This document shows, piece by piece, positions 14,434 through 22,334 of a stretch of 27,305 nucleotides of DNA. The notes under the pieces are model-generated. The model was given only the letters and a program-made list of their open reading frames with translations. It was not told the origin of the DNA and made no database searches. A program made the position numbers and the translations under genes. The DNA comes from Pseudomonadota bacterium (GTDB lineage Bacteria; Desulfobacterota; Desulfobaccia; Desulfobaccales; 0-14-0-80-60-11), in contig JAHIKF010000259.1 in NCBI GenBank assembly GCA_018897875.1, positions 1 through 27,305 of the forward strand. The letters run 5' to 3'. Each line of letters opens with the position of its first letter. Within the stretch, counting starts at the first letter, position 1.

Positions 14434-15602
14434 ATCTGCTTGATCCTCTCTTTCCAATCTGTAATTTCCCAACTCAGTTCCCCCTCCCTCAGTAAACCCA
14501 GATCCCGGGCTTGAGCGTGGGCCACCCGGCACAGGTACTCCACCGGCGTATCCAGAGTCCCGTGTTCGGCCCAAGATTTGGCCGGGCACTGCTCACAAAG
14601 GCCCGCTAAAAAGCAAAGGGCGCAGCGGGCCAGGTAGTCGGAGTTGGTGGCTCTAACCTCCTCCCGTAGGCGGGGAAAAAAACTTGTCAGGGCGATTTTA
14701 AGGGAGCCTCTTGTTAAATCATAGACCATATCCGGGTGCCGCATGAGCAGGCAGGGTTGCAACATGCCGTATGCATCGACACAAGCGTTGTGACCCGCTC
14801 CACAAAAGAAAAGTTGGTCTCCTGGGGGGCCCGTAAACTTTCTGCAGAACTCTCGCGTCTCTTTGAGATATGAATGTCCATGCCTCCGCAATATCGCCAC
14901 CCCTTCATCAGGGGTCATTCGGACGCTCTCAATGAGACGATTTTTCGATGCTGAATCTCTCCGGCCCCGGAGATCAAAAAACATTGAAAAAGCGGGGGGA
15001 CTTTCCATGGCCGGGAGAGTGGCCGCCCAGATCTCGAAAGAGTCTATCTCCTCGCTGTTTGGCGGCAAGAGTGCCCCCTTGACCACAAAGGGGATCTTTC
15101 GCTCGAGCAACAGACCGACCCCGCGCCTGAATTCCTCGTAGGAACCGGGGACCCGAGACACGGCTTCATAAGACTGCGGTTTCATGCCGTAAACGGTGAC
15201 CTCAATTTTTTCCAGAGGCGGAATGCGGGCGAACAGGTCTGCCAGTTCCGGCGTGATCAAGCGAGCGTTGGTAAAAAGAAGCACCTTAAGACCCAGCCGG
15301 CGTGCGAACAGATAAAGCTCGATAAAATTTTCCCGTAACAGAGGCTCGCCGCCGGTGAACCTTACTGTAAGTGCACCCAGGGCAGCAGCTTCCTCCAGGA
15401 TTCTCTGAGTATCTGTGGTGACGAGTTCTCTTTGTCTGGCCGCATCATCTTCCAGAAGATTGATGAAGCAGTGGATGCAATTGTTATTACAGCGTTCGGT
15501 GAGTTCCAAATCCAGGCTCCCGAGCACAGGGGTTCGCTTCTGAAATACCCGGTGCCGGGCAACATTGACTTTGGCAACATAAGGGGAATCGGCGTCGCGC
15601 AT
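14430..15602 (-). CDS. Radical SAM-SPASM peptide-modifying enzyme (second in operon)
   Basis: The product is 390 residues. CNNNCIHC (Cys38, Cys42, Cys45) and FTGGEPLL give the radical SAM core. The SPASM region has CGAGHNACVD, QPCLLMRHPD, CALCFLAGLCEQCP and YLCRVAHAQA, enough cysteines for one or two auxiliary clusters. It is a paralogue of 12517-13638. It lies 11 bases downstream of the radical SAM/kinase fusion and is coupled by ATGA to PqqD, so the five enzyme genes form one operon. The start ATG 15602 has only a weak AGGTACGAG upstream, so it probably relies on coupling. Two such paralogues plus the fusion suggest several distinct crosslinks or substrates; which enzyme does which cannot be told. 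Confidence 0.9.
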   Translation of the reverse strand: MRDADSPYVAKVNVARHRVFQKRTPVLGSLDLELTERCNNNCIHCFINLLEDDAARQRELVTTDTQRILEEAAALGALTVRFTGGEPLLRENFIELYLFARRLGLKVLLFTNARLITPELADLFARIPPLEKIEVTVYGMKPQSYEAVSRVPGSYEEFRRGVGLLLERKIPFVVKGALLPPNSEEIDSFEIWAATLPAMESPPAFSMFFDLRGRRDSASKNRLIESVRMTPDEGVAILRRHGHSYLKETREFCRKFTGPPGDQLFFCGAGHNACVDAYGMLQPCLLMRHPDMVYDLTRGSLKIALTSFFPRLREEVRATNSDYLARCALCFLAGLCEQCPAKSWAEHGTLDTPVEYLCRVAHAQARDLGLLREGELSWEITDWKERIKQI

Positions 15603-15613
15603 CGCGCTCGTAC

Positions 15614-17635
15614 CTAATCTATCGATCTTCGCTGGCGCACAAGTTTCTCCAACTCGGCAACAATCTTGCCGCTCATGTCAAACTCCATGGCGTAGCAGGG
15701 GATTTCCCTGGCCAAAACCCCGATAAGTGCCAGCATCTTGTCCCACCAACTCGGCGAAACCAAAGATTTGATCAAACAAGAAAGCAAATAACCAATTATC
15801 TCCTTGCGATTTTCCAGAAGCTTGAGGTTGTTGTCGGTCGACTTGTGCGGAAAGAAGATGGCGCTCAACGGAGCCGAGGCGGCGGATATAAGGGGTACCT
15901 CGCCATGGCTCCATGTACCGTGCATCCGGAACCCTTCCGGCCAGCGACGGACGATGTTGCGGTCGTCGCAGAGGATCTCGCCTTTTCCCTGGAACATTTT
16001 CACCGTGGTTGACTTGCCGGCCCCTGAGTGACCTACAAAGAGGAGTCCCTGCCCATCCAAGACAGCACCACTGGAATGGAAAATGCACCCCTGCCGGTCG
16101 GCCAGGACCCGGGTCAGCACGATCTGGTCAGTTCCAAGTAGAGATAGGGACTGGAGGTTGCCTTGGCTAAACTGGGAATTGTCCTTGTGATAAATTCTTG
16201 CACGGGTATGGTCGCGATTGAACACCGCAACTGGATTGAAACTATCTCCAGGCGCAGTTCCCAAATAGATCCAGGAATCGCCTTTTCGATAGATGCGCCA
16301 GGGGATTTCATGACGGACTATCTGGCCAAGATCTGTCTTATCGAGGTTGGGTAGGTCAAAATGATGCCGTATGGAGATAGTGTCACACCCTGCCTCCTGC
16401 ACCTCAAACTGCCTGAATTTTTCGGAAAAGGTTCGATCGGTGATAGGGAGGTCCGCCTCCACTTGAAGAGTAATTCCGGCAATTTCATAGTAACGACGAT
16501 GGTTAAGTTTCCAGTTTTCTTTAAAAGTCATATTTTCTCTGGCCATCTGGCAGAGATAATCTACCTTGGCACCATGGCGGCCATGCTCCAGGTACCCGTA
16601 GACATCGCACCAGCGGCAATCATTGCGCAGATTGCAGACTGCACAATTTTCCAGAAATTCTGACCCGCCGCGAACGCGATTAACCAGGGAGGGGATAAAA
16701 GTCTCCCAGGCCTCCTGGAACATACCGTTACGGAGATCGTACCGCAGGGCAGGGTCCTTGATGAAAGAACAGAATGTCATATGGCCGTAGGGATCGACGT
16801 GAAAATCCCTGCGGCTCCCGATACAATCTGCAAAGAGAACATCATTCCGGCCCACTCTGTGGCAGAGTGTTTCCTCCTGGTCAGCCAGCCACTCCTCATA
16901 CGACAGGTCCGGCTTATCGAGTTCAATGACCACCCTCGGATCAAGGCGCTGGCGGGCAATTTCAGCATTTCGGCGGCGCGAGCCGCAGGCAGAGAGATAT
17001 AACCAGGCAGCGCCAATCCGGTAATGAGAGCTCAGAGATTGGGCCAGTTCCACCATCGCATCAAACTGGTGATAGTTGCTCCGCATGGGGATGAGTTGCA
17101 CGGTGAAACCGGCGCCGGCTTCCTTGAGGTAAGCAAACCCTTGCATGGTGGCTTCGAATGAGCCCGGGTTGCGGGTGATATGATCGTGGACGTCTGCCGT
17201 GGCGCCATAAAGGGCAACCATCTTATTGCCCTTGCGTTTCAAGAGGTGAGCAATCTCGGGGTTTATCAGCGTGCCGTTGGTATTAAGGCTGTATGAAACC
17301 GATTTGGAGGTAATGTATCCGAAGATCTCCGGAAAATCAGGGCGCAGCATAGGCTCGCCGCCGGAGATGTTCCATTTCTGACAACCCATCTTCCTGGCTT
17401 CATTCACTACCCGTTTGATTTCTTCGAAGGAAAGTTCACTTTTTCTCTCCTTCGCTTTAGGGGAAATCCTCAGCCAGCAATGGCGGCAGTTATTATTGCA
17501 CCGATAGGTTAGGTCAAGGTTTCCTTCCAGGGGAATCCGGGGAATCGACGCAGGAAATCGTTTTAGACTAATGTAGGGTTGATTTCTTTCCATGGGCTTT
17601 GTGAGGGCAGGAAATTCCACCTTTGTGCATTCCAT
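15614..17635 (-). CDS. Radical SAM-SPASM enzyme fused to an HPr-kinase-like domain
   Basis: The product is 673 residues in two parts. Residues 1-370 are radical SAM: CNNNCRHC (Cys46, Cys50, Cys53), WNISGGEPML, then SPASM cysteines (CAVCNLRNDCRWCDVYGYLE). Residues about 380-673 resemble HprK-type serine kinases: a P-loop GHSGAGKSTT at about 535-544, an acidic pair in ILCDDRNIV and a basic/His stretch (FRMHGTWSHGE). HprK homologues in lasso peptide clusters phosphorylate the C-terminal Ser of the precursor, so the fusion could couple crosslinking and phosphorylation of one peptide. It is the first gene of the operon. The start is uncertain: ATG 17635 has no ribosome binding site and a TAATAT box lies only 8 bases upstream (leaderless mRNA is possible); ATG 17593 is an alternative. 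Confidence 0.85.
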   Translation of the reverse strand: MECTKVEFPALTKPMERNQPYISLKRFPASIPRIPLEGNLDLTYRCNNNCRHCWLRISPKAKERKSELSFEEIKRVVNEARKMGCQKWNISGGEPMLRPDFPEIFGYITSKSVSYSLNTNGTLINPEIAHLLKRKGNKMVALYGATADVHDHITRNPGSFEATMQGFAYLKEAGAGFTVQLIPMRSNYHQFDAMVELAQSLSSHYRIGAAWLYLSACGSRRRNAEIARQRLDPRVVIELDKPDLSYEEWLADQEETLCHRVGRNDVLFADCIGSRRDFHVDPYGHMTFCSFIKDPALRYDLRNGMFQEAWETFIPSLVNRVRGGSEFLENCAVCNLRNDCRWCDVYGYLEHGRHGAKVDYLCQMARENMTFKENWKLNHRRYYEIAGITLQVEADLPITDRTFSEKFRQFEVQEAGCDTISIRHHFDLPNLDKTDLGQIVRHEIPWRIYRKGDSWIYLGTAPGDSFNPVAVFNRDHTRARIYHKDNSQFSQGNLQSLSLLGTDQIVLTRVLADRQGCIFHSSGAVLDGQGLLFVGHSGAGKSTTVKMFQGKGEILCDDRNIVRRWPEGFRMHGTWSHGEVPLISAASAPLSAIFFPHKSTDNNLKLLENRKEIIGYLLSCLIKSLVSPSWWDKMLALIGVLAREIPCYAMEFDMSGKIVAELEKLVRQRRSID

Positions 17636-18229
17636 GATCTTTATATTATCACGCTAAGGTACGTTAAACCAAATTTTTATATCCGCTTATCGCCTTAGCT
17701 CCGAAAGGGTAACACTTTGACGAATTGTTATATTCCGAGATTATGCCGCATACATAGCTATTTCTGTCCCGTCGCCCCGCTCCTGGCCGACCTTGCCAGC
17801 CTGGAGCACCTCCAGCAATAACGCCCCCAACCTTGGACTAACTCCCCAGGTCGAAACGTGAACACGCCGCAGAAAGCGTCTATCGCTTTTTTACGGCCAT
17901 TGTGGGGTCAAGGCTCAGCGTGCTCCCTGGGCTGGCCATGAACGTGTCCTCTCCGGCTTATCCCCCGGCCAAAAATCGATTAAAAATTTTTTTGGGCCGG
18001 GCATCATCCCGGGGGGGGGTGGCAGGCTCCCCGAAGATGATGTGCCAGACGCCTTCAGAGGGGTGCGAATTTTTGCGACCGAAATTTTGAAAAAATTTGA
18101 ATGCGGGGCGTGCAAGGTGGAGGGGACCGCTCTCGACTTCCGGAATCGGGGTTTTGGCCTCAACTTGGCCGTGCACCTTGCAGGTTCATGGCAAAGGGGG
18201 CCAAGGGCAGGATTAAGGACAACATAAAT
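17636..18229. other. Intergenic region upstream of the radical SAM operon
   Basis: No convincing gene. On the minus strand 17636-17760 holds AT-rich candidate promoter boxes for the operon at 17635, but no pair is decisive. The stretch 17740-18110 holds one of two diverged repeat units, including the hairpin CCCGGCC-AAAAAT with ATTTTTTT-GGGCCGGG near 17965-18003. Confidence 0.4.
17740..18110 (-). repeat. Diverged repeat unit, copy 1 (relic, no intact gene)
   Basis: Translated on the minus strand in broken frames, this stretch gives HIIFGEPATPPRDDARPKKI and, further on, LQAGKVGQER. Copy 2 at 18450-18810 shows the corresponding HTVFASRRDPGRNHPPRP and PAGEVGQEKM in the same order about 0.7 kb away. 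Stops and shifts prevent a gene call. The match was made by eye and is weak. Confidence 0.3.
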
Positions 18230-18267
18230 AAAAAGAGGCTCAATCTAAATAAATCAAGCCTCTTTTT
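18230..18267. terminator. Bidirectional intrinsic terminator
   Basis: AAAAAGAGGCT (18230-18240) pairs perfectly with AGCCTCTTTTT (18257-18267) around a 16-base loop, giving a U-tract in either direction. No intact gene is seen just upstream on either strand, so it may be left over from lost genes. Confidence 0.75.
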
Positions 18268-18449
18268 GCCATGCTCGCCTTGTCAAGCCCTGCCAGGCCT
18301 AAGGAACCGCGAGACGCCACGCCTTGCCTGGACGAGCAGCGATCTACCCTGCCTCCCTAAATCCTGTCATGGCCCAGTAATTTAGCTTCATCCGCAAGGC
18401 ATATCGTATTTTATTTTTAGCATAAATCTAATGAGGTGGCAAGGTTTTT

Positions 18450-18810
18450 TTGCAAGGTTCGAGCGTCTTCCCATCTTCTCCTGGCCGACCTCGCCCGCCG
18501 GGGACACCGGCAACCTGAAATGCGCCCCCAAGCCCTCCACCAACCAAGGTAGATCAACTGCTCTCAGGGGCGTCACAGCGCCGCCACGGCCACGGAAGGG
18601 GGCACCCACAGGTAAAGGCATGGGGTAACCTGGCCACGCGGCCATTGGTCCGCCGGCCCCAGTCAAACGCCGCCCGCCACCCTGCCGGATTTTTGGTTTG
18701 AAAATTTTTGGGGAAAAAGAAGGCCGGGGGGGGTGATTTCTGCCGGGGTCTCGCCGGGACGCAAAAACGGTATGAATAATATTTTGGGGTTGGTGTCCGG
18801 GGCAAGCATA
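18450..18810 (-). repeat. Diverged repeat unit, copy 2 (relic)
   Basis: Counterpart of the unit at 17740-18110. Shared DNA includes CTCCTGGCCGACC near 18478 and 17781, and an AT/GC block of the form AAAATTTTTGG next to GGCCGGGGGGGG near 18695-18730. It may be an old duplication or a dispersed intergenic repeat family. Confidence 0.3.
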
Positions 18811-18829
18811 ATCCATAGGGGGGGATAGG

Positions 18830-19270
18830 AGTCCCGTCTCCGGGTTTCCCTCCTGGGCCGGGAGGAGGGGGACGCACAGGGCCGGCAGGTGCAGGGGGGG
18901 CGGCGGGCGACGGCGGCCACCCAGGACGCTGTGCTGGGGCCGGGGCGCTGGGGCCGGGGCGGCCAGGGCAAACAAGAGCAAGGGCAGTGCCGCAGGTGCA
19001 GCATGACAAGGGCATACCCTCCCCCACTACCTGCCTACCTATCACATAGAGCATGAGCATGGGCAGCATGGCAGGCGTGGGCAGCCGGGGGGCTGGGTGG
19101 TGGTGGCGCCGGGGCGGTGGTCTGGGTCCGGGGCGACGGCAGGGCAGGCAGGTAGGGCAGGCAACCAGGGCAGCGTCTATCCGGGAGCGCCTCTGCTGGG
19201 GCCGGGCCGGGGGGCGGCGGCGGCCGGCCGACCGAGGTCCGAGGGCAGCGGCGGGCGGCGGGCATAAGAA
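18830..19270. other. Very G-rich, low-complexity tract without a credible gene
   Basis: About 440 bases with strong G excess on the plus strand and many near-repeats of GGGCAGG, GGCAGGTAGG and GGCGGCGG. Open frames run across it only because stop codons are rare in such DNA; their products are Pro/Arg/Gly strings. Runs of G triplets could form G-quadruplexes. Confidence 0.5.
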
Positions 19271-19603
19271 AGGGAGAAGAAGGTCAATGTCCTTCGCTAT
19301 GCTCGGGTCCGGTTGTCCACTATCCTGACCCTTCTCCACACCCCCAACTTGCTCTTGAAGCACCACGAGCCCAGATCCCGATTCCTCACCAATAGGTCTG
19401 ACCAGCGAAGTCGAGTCGAGAGGTCCGGAGTAGGAAGGAGGGCTACTTGTGCATGCCGAGCATCCCAACCTTCCGGGGCGGCATGATCAGAAAGCTGGGC
19501 CAGGTGCGGCCAGGGGAGGGGCGCTAAAAAGGGAGAGGGCTGGGGCGATACCTTTATTATCTGTCGGTCCTTTTCTGTTTCAGGCTCCCAGCACCCTCAA
19601 TTT
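19271..19603. other. Spacer between the G-rich tract and the attachment site
   Basis: No gene with a plausible start and ribosome binding site was found. A short plus frame (ATG 19452) is too brief to support. Confidence 0.35.
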
Positions 19604-19627
19604 TGCTACCCCAACTGCTACCCCAAC
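19604..19627 (+). repeat. Perfect 12-bp tandem repeat left of the attachment site
   Basis: TGCTACCCCAAC occurs twice in a row (19604-19615, 19616-19627). Similar 12-bp units starting TGCTAGCC lie on the other side of the core at 19859-19894, which suggests integrase or excisionase arm sites. Confidence 0.6.
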
Positions 19628-19660
19628 ATAAAAATGGGGTCAGCCAAATCAGCTAACCCC
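19628..19660 (-). terminator. tRNA-type intrinsic terminator
   Basis: On the minus strand GGGGTTAGC (19660-19652), loop TGATTTG, GCTGACCCC (19644-19636) with one G-U pair, then ATTTTTATG. It starts 10 bases after the CCA of the tRNA fragment, as expected downstream of a tRNA gene. Confidence 0.75.
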
Positions 19661-19670
19661 TTGATTTCTT

Positions 19671-19715
19671 TGGTAGGCCGTCGGGGGCTCGAACCCCAAA
19701 CCTAGTGATTAAGAG
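19671..19715 (-). pseudogene. 3' part of a tRNA-Lys(CTT)-like gene: attachment-site core
   Basis: Read on the minus strand the segment gives an anticodon loop CTCTTAA (anticodon CTT, Lys), the 3' anticodon strand TCACT, a T-arm with the loop TTCGAGC between GGGG and CCCC, the acceptor strand ACGGCCT, A73 and an encoded CCA at 19673-19671. The bases 5' of the anticodon loop do not pair with it and there is no D-arm, so it is only the 3' half. Such duplicated tRNA 3' ends mark one end of an element inserted by a P4-type integrase. The orientation puts the element at higher coordinates. Lys identity rests on the loop alone. Confidence 0.75.
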
Positions 19716-19783
19716 TCTCGCCAAATGTTGTTTTAGCACGTTTCAAGACCTCCCAGAATAAACCTCTTGCTCAATAAAATCAC

Positions 19784-19812
19784 TTGACAATCTAAACTGT
19801 TATCTATATTCT
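19784..19812 (+). promoter_or_regulatory. Promoter of the integrase gene
   Basis: A perfect TTGACA (19784-19789), 17 bases, TATTCT (19807-19812); TATATT with a 15-base spacer is an alternative. It lies 96 bases before the preferred start codon and covers the first codon of the longest possible frame, arguing against that longer start. Confidence 0.55.
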
Positions 19813-19858
19813 TGTACCAAGATGTTCCATTATATCCTTTACATTGCCAAGCAAAAAG

Positions 19859-19894
19859 TGCTAGCCAAAATGCTAGCCACGGCGATAGCCAGAA
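19859..19894 (+). repeat. Three 12-bp periodic repeats before the integrase start
   Basis: TGCTAGCCAAAA (19859-19870), TGCTAGCCACGG (19871-19882) and a weaker CGATAGCCAGAA (19883-19894). Placed between promoter and start codon, they are candidate operator or recombinase arm sites. Confidence 0.55.
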
Positions 19895-19907
19895 AGGGGC
19901 GATGGTG

Positions 19908-21152
19908 ATGAAACTGACAGATATGCTTTTAAGGAACATGAAGCCTCAGGCACAGCGTTATCTGGTCTGGGCCGATCATGGGCTCGGAGTTCGGGTTTCT
20001 CCTAAGGGAAGGAAGAGCTTCGTTTATATGTATCGGCATGAGGGGAAAGCCCGGTTTTTGACGTTGGGAGACTATCCCCGGATGACCCTGGCCGACGCCC
20101 ACAAGGCCCATGCTGAGGCCATGAAGAAGGTTGAGGAAGGCATTGACCCGGGGGCCGCGACTGTGAATGAACGAAAGGAGGAACGCAAGGCCCCAACAGT
20201 GGCAGCCCTTGCCGATGAGTATATTGAGCGATGGGCCAAGCCCCGAAAAAAGTCGTGGAAGGTTGACCTGCGCATCTTACAGAAAGATGTACTCCCCGAG
20301 TGGGGGCGCCGTAAGGCCAAGGATATTACCCGGCGTGATGTTAAAGATTTGCTAAATAAAGTGTTAGATCGGGGTGCGCCCATTGGCGCAAACCGGCTTT
20401 TAGCCCTACTCCGTAAAATGTTTAACTATGCGGTGGATGAGTTAGAAATTATCATTACTTCCCCTTGTTTAAAGATTAAGTCCCCGGCACCGGAGAACCG
20501 CAGGGACCGAGTTTTGACCGCGGCTGAAATCTACGCCTTCTGGAATGGACTTGACGAAGCAAGAATGGCTGAGGGGACGAAGTTGATCCTCAAGCTACAA
20601 CTGGTAACCGGGCAGAGGAAGGGTGAAATCGTGTCGGCGGCCTGGGAGGAAATTGATTTGACCTGGTGGACGATACCCGCGAAGCAGACAATGCTGAGGC
20701 TAACTCACCATGTTGAGGATGGGTTGGCAAAGAATAAATTGGCTCACCGTGTTTTCCTCGCTCCTATGGCGGTTGAGTTGCTCCAAAGGGTCAAAGCCCT
20801 ATCAGGAGACAGCCCCTGGCTTTTCCCATCGCCCCGGGGTAATAAGCCCATCAGCGGAGCGGCCGTAGACCATGCCTTGCGTCTTGCCCTTAATTCACTT
20901 GAGATGGAACACTTTACGCCCCATGATTTGAGAAGGAGCGCTGCAACTTTCATGACCGGCTCCTGCGGCGTCCCCCGTTTGGTGGTCAGTAAAATTTTAA
21001 ATCATTCGGAGCCGCACATAACCGCCGTTTATGACCGGGCCAGTTATGACAAAGAGAAGCAGATGGCCCTGGAAACCTGGGGACGCAAGCTCCAGACCAT
21101 AGTCGAGGGGACCGAACCCTCCAACGTGATCCCGTTGGTCCGCGGCGGTTGA
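19908..21152 (+). CDS. P4-type tyrosine integrase
   Basis: The ATG at 19908 (414 residues) is chosen because AAGGGG lies 8 bases upstream and it opens with the DUF4102 arm-binding domain (KLTDMLLRNMKPQ, VWADHGLGVRVSPKGRKSFV). Upstream frame extension to 19812 would overlap the promoter. The core-binding domain spans about 100-200. The catalytic domain shows Arg237 in TGQRKGEI, HDLR (His339, Arg342), His366 in LNHSEP and the nucleophile Tyr375 in AVYDRASY. It catalyses site-specific insertion and excision, usually at tRNA 3' ends, matching the tRNA-Lys fragment 190 bases away. All catalytic residues are present, so it may be active. Confidence 0.95.
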   Translation: MKLTDMLLRNMKPQAQRYLVWADHGLGVRVSPKGRKSFVYMYRHEGKARFLTLGDYPRMTLADAHKAHAEAMKKVEEGIDPGAATVNERKEERKAPTVAALADEYIERWAKPRKKSWKVDLRILQKDVLPEWGRRKAKDITRRDVKDLLNKVLDRGAPIGANRLLALLRKMFNYAVDELEIIITSPCLKIKSPAPENRRDRVLTAAEIYAFWNGLDEARMAEGTKLILKLQLVTGQRKGEIVSAAWEEIDLTWWTIPAKQTMLRLTHHVEDGLAKNKLAHRVFLAPMAVELLQRVKALSGDSPWLFPSPRGNKPISGAAVDHALRLALNSLEMEHFTPHDLRRSAATFMTGSCGVPRLVVSKILNHSEPHITAVYDRASYDKEKQMALETWGRKLQTIVEGTEPSNVIPLVRGG

Positions 21153-21387
21153 GCAGGACAGAAAACCAAGTTTCCCCCCTTACCCTCTGTGTCAATGTGG
21201 ATGAGACACCCCCCCTATAGTAAATTAGTGTAGGGCGGGGAGAAAAGCATATGGAAGAAGCCAGGCAAACCAGAATGCATGAGTTCCCCCAGGGAGGGCC
21301 GGCAGGGGGCACGGAACGGAGGACAGGACGGCATCCTCAACGTCTTGGGGGGATTTTCCTTGAGAAAGCTTTGGGAGGACATAGCGG

Positions 21388-22200
21388 ATGAATGACGACC
21401 ATAAAAAAGAGGGAACTCAGGCAGGAAACGACGTAACCAGCGAAGAGGAAGAGGTAAAAGAACTACCTCCGCCCAATAAGCATCGGTCGAAGGGCTGGAA
21501 GAAAATAGATTTCAAGCCAAGGGAACAGGCCGAGGCTGAACGGCTTTTCTTTCTTTTTTTCCCTGAAGCCTCACATTGGGAAACACCTTCTATCCTCTTG
21601 CCTTTTAATCCTACCAACTATTTCCCGGAATTTAAGCAGGAAGCTCTTGCAATTCTGAGTACTGGAATCATTGGGGAGGATGGACTCAAGGGTCATAAGG
21701 AGACTTTCCCTGTTAACCAGAGAGATTTAATTATTGCCCTGTTAGAGACAGATTTTAAATATCGCGATGTTACCTTTTTCCCCGGAGATATTCTAAAGCG
21801 ATTCGATAGAGATTTTAATAGCATGGCCGCGATAGCCAGCCTCGCTGGTGTTACAGATAAGAAGATCAAAAATGTCCGAGATGATCTGCAAAAATGGCGA
21901 GACAAAATATCTCAAGCGGTCTCCCAAGGCATTTTTCCTTCTAATTGGCGCGAGCTCATGAAGGAGGAGTTAATTTCTTCATATGAGTATCATCCCAAAT
22001 CACAAGCCCAAGCGTTTGCCATTATATTTTTGGGATATGCCCCCACAGCCAGTGACAAAATAATAGCCACATGGGTTAATGCCGTCCTTAAATCTTTGCA
22101 GTGCCATACAGCAAGCGAGTCGAAGCTACGCGAATATATTAGCAAAGAGCGTGAGCTAAGATCATCGCTTCCCCGAAAACCTTCTAAGAACCCACAATAG
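21388..22200 (+). CDS. Protein of unknown function in the integrative element
   Basis: The product is 270 residues. GGAGG lies about 8 bases before the ATG. Residues 1-45 are charged and likely disordered (EEEEVKELPPPNKHRSKGWK). The rest is soluble and mostly helical, with no signal peptide, membrane segment or zinc motif; DKKIKNVRDDLQKWRDKI may be a helical or HTH-like segment. I do not recognise the family. It lies between the integrase and the AlpA-like regulator, where similar islands carry accessory or control genes. A terminator follows 26 bases after the stop. Confidence 0.6.
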   Translation: MNDDHKKEGTQAGNDVTSEEEEVKELPPPNKHRSKGWKKIDFKPREQAEAERLFFLFFPEASHWETPSILLPFNPTNYFPEFKQEALAILSTGIIGEDGLKGHKETFPVNQRDLIIALLETDFKYRDVTFFPGDILKRFDRDFNSMAAIASLAGVTDKKIKNVRDDLQKWRDKISQAVSQGIFPSNWRELMKEELISSYEYHPKSQAQAFAIIFLGYAPTASDKIIATWVNAVLKSLQCHTASESKLREYISKERELRSSLPRKPSKNPQ

Positions 22201-22210
22201 ACCATCCTTT

Positions 22211-22330
22211 TTACTTGCCCCCGATCGCCCCAGAAATGGGGCTTTTTTGTTCAATCTGGGGGCAGTAGGTTTTACCTGCCCCCAAAACATATTAAAAATG
22301 TCAGTTTTTGTGTTATCCGGGGGCAAGTAA
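22211..22330. repeat. Nested inverted repeats built on a GGGGGCA motif
   Basis: TTACTTGCCCCCGAT (22211-22225) faces ATCCGGGGGCAAGTAA (22315-22330), identical apart from one extra C. Inside lie the terminator at 22227-22248 and the hairpin GGGGGCAG (22258-22265) with CTGCCCCC (22276-22283). Four TTGCCCCC/CTGCCCCC-like units in alternating orientation look like a protein-binding or strand-folding region. Confidence 0.6.
22227..22248 (+). terminator. Intrinsic terminator after the 270-residue gene
   Basis: GCCCC, loop AGAAAT, GGGGC and six T. It ends the transcript of integrase and/or the unknown gene before the regulator region. Confidence 0.8.
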
Positions 22331-22334
22331 GACT

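Noticed and set aside
14434..14589. N-terminal extension of PqqD to 150 residues
   Set aside because: Extension is a shadow of the radical SAM gene and Gly/Pro-rich; ATGA-coupled ATG 14433 gives the normal PqqD length.
18554..19468. Long minus-strand open frame of 304 codons across the G-rich tract
   Set aside because: Product is Pro/Arg/Ala low complexity, no ribosome binding site or domain; openness is explained by scarcity of stop codons in GC-rich DNA.
19671..19745. Complete tRNA gene
   Set aside because: Bases 5' of the anticodon loop do not form the anticodon, D or acceptor stems; only the 3' half is present.
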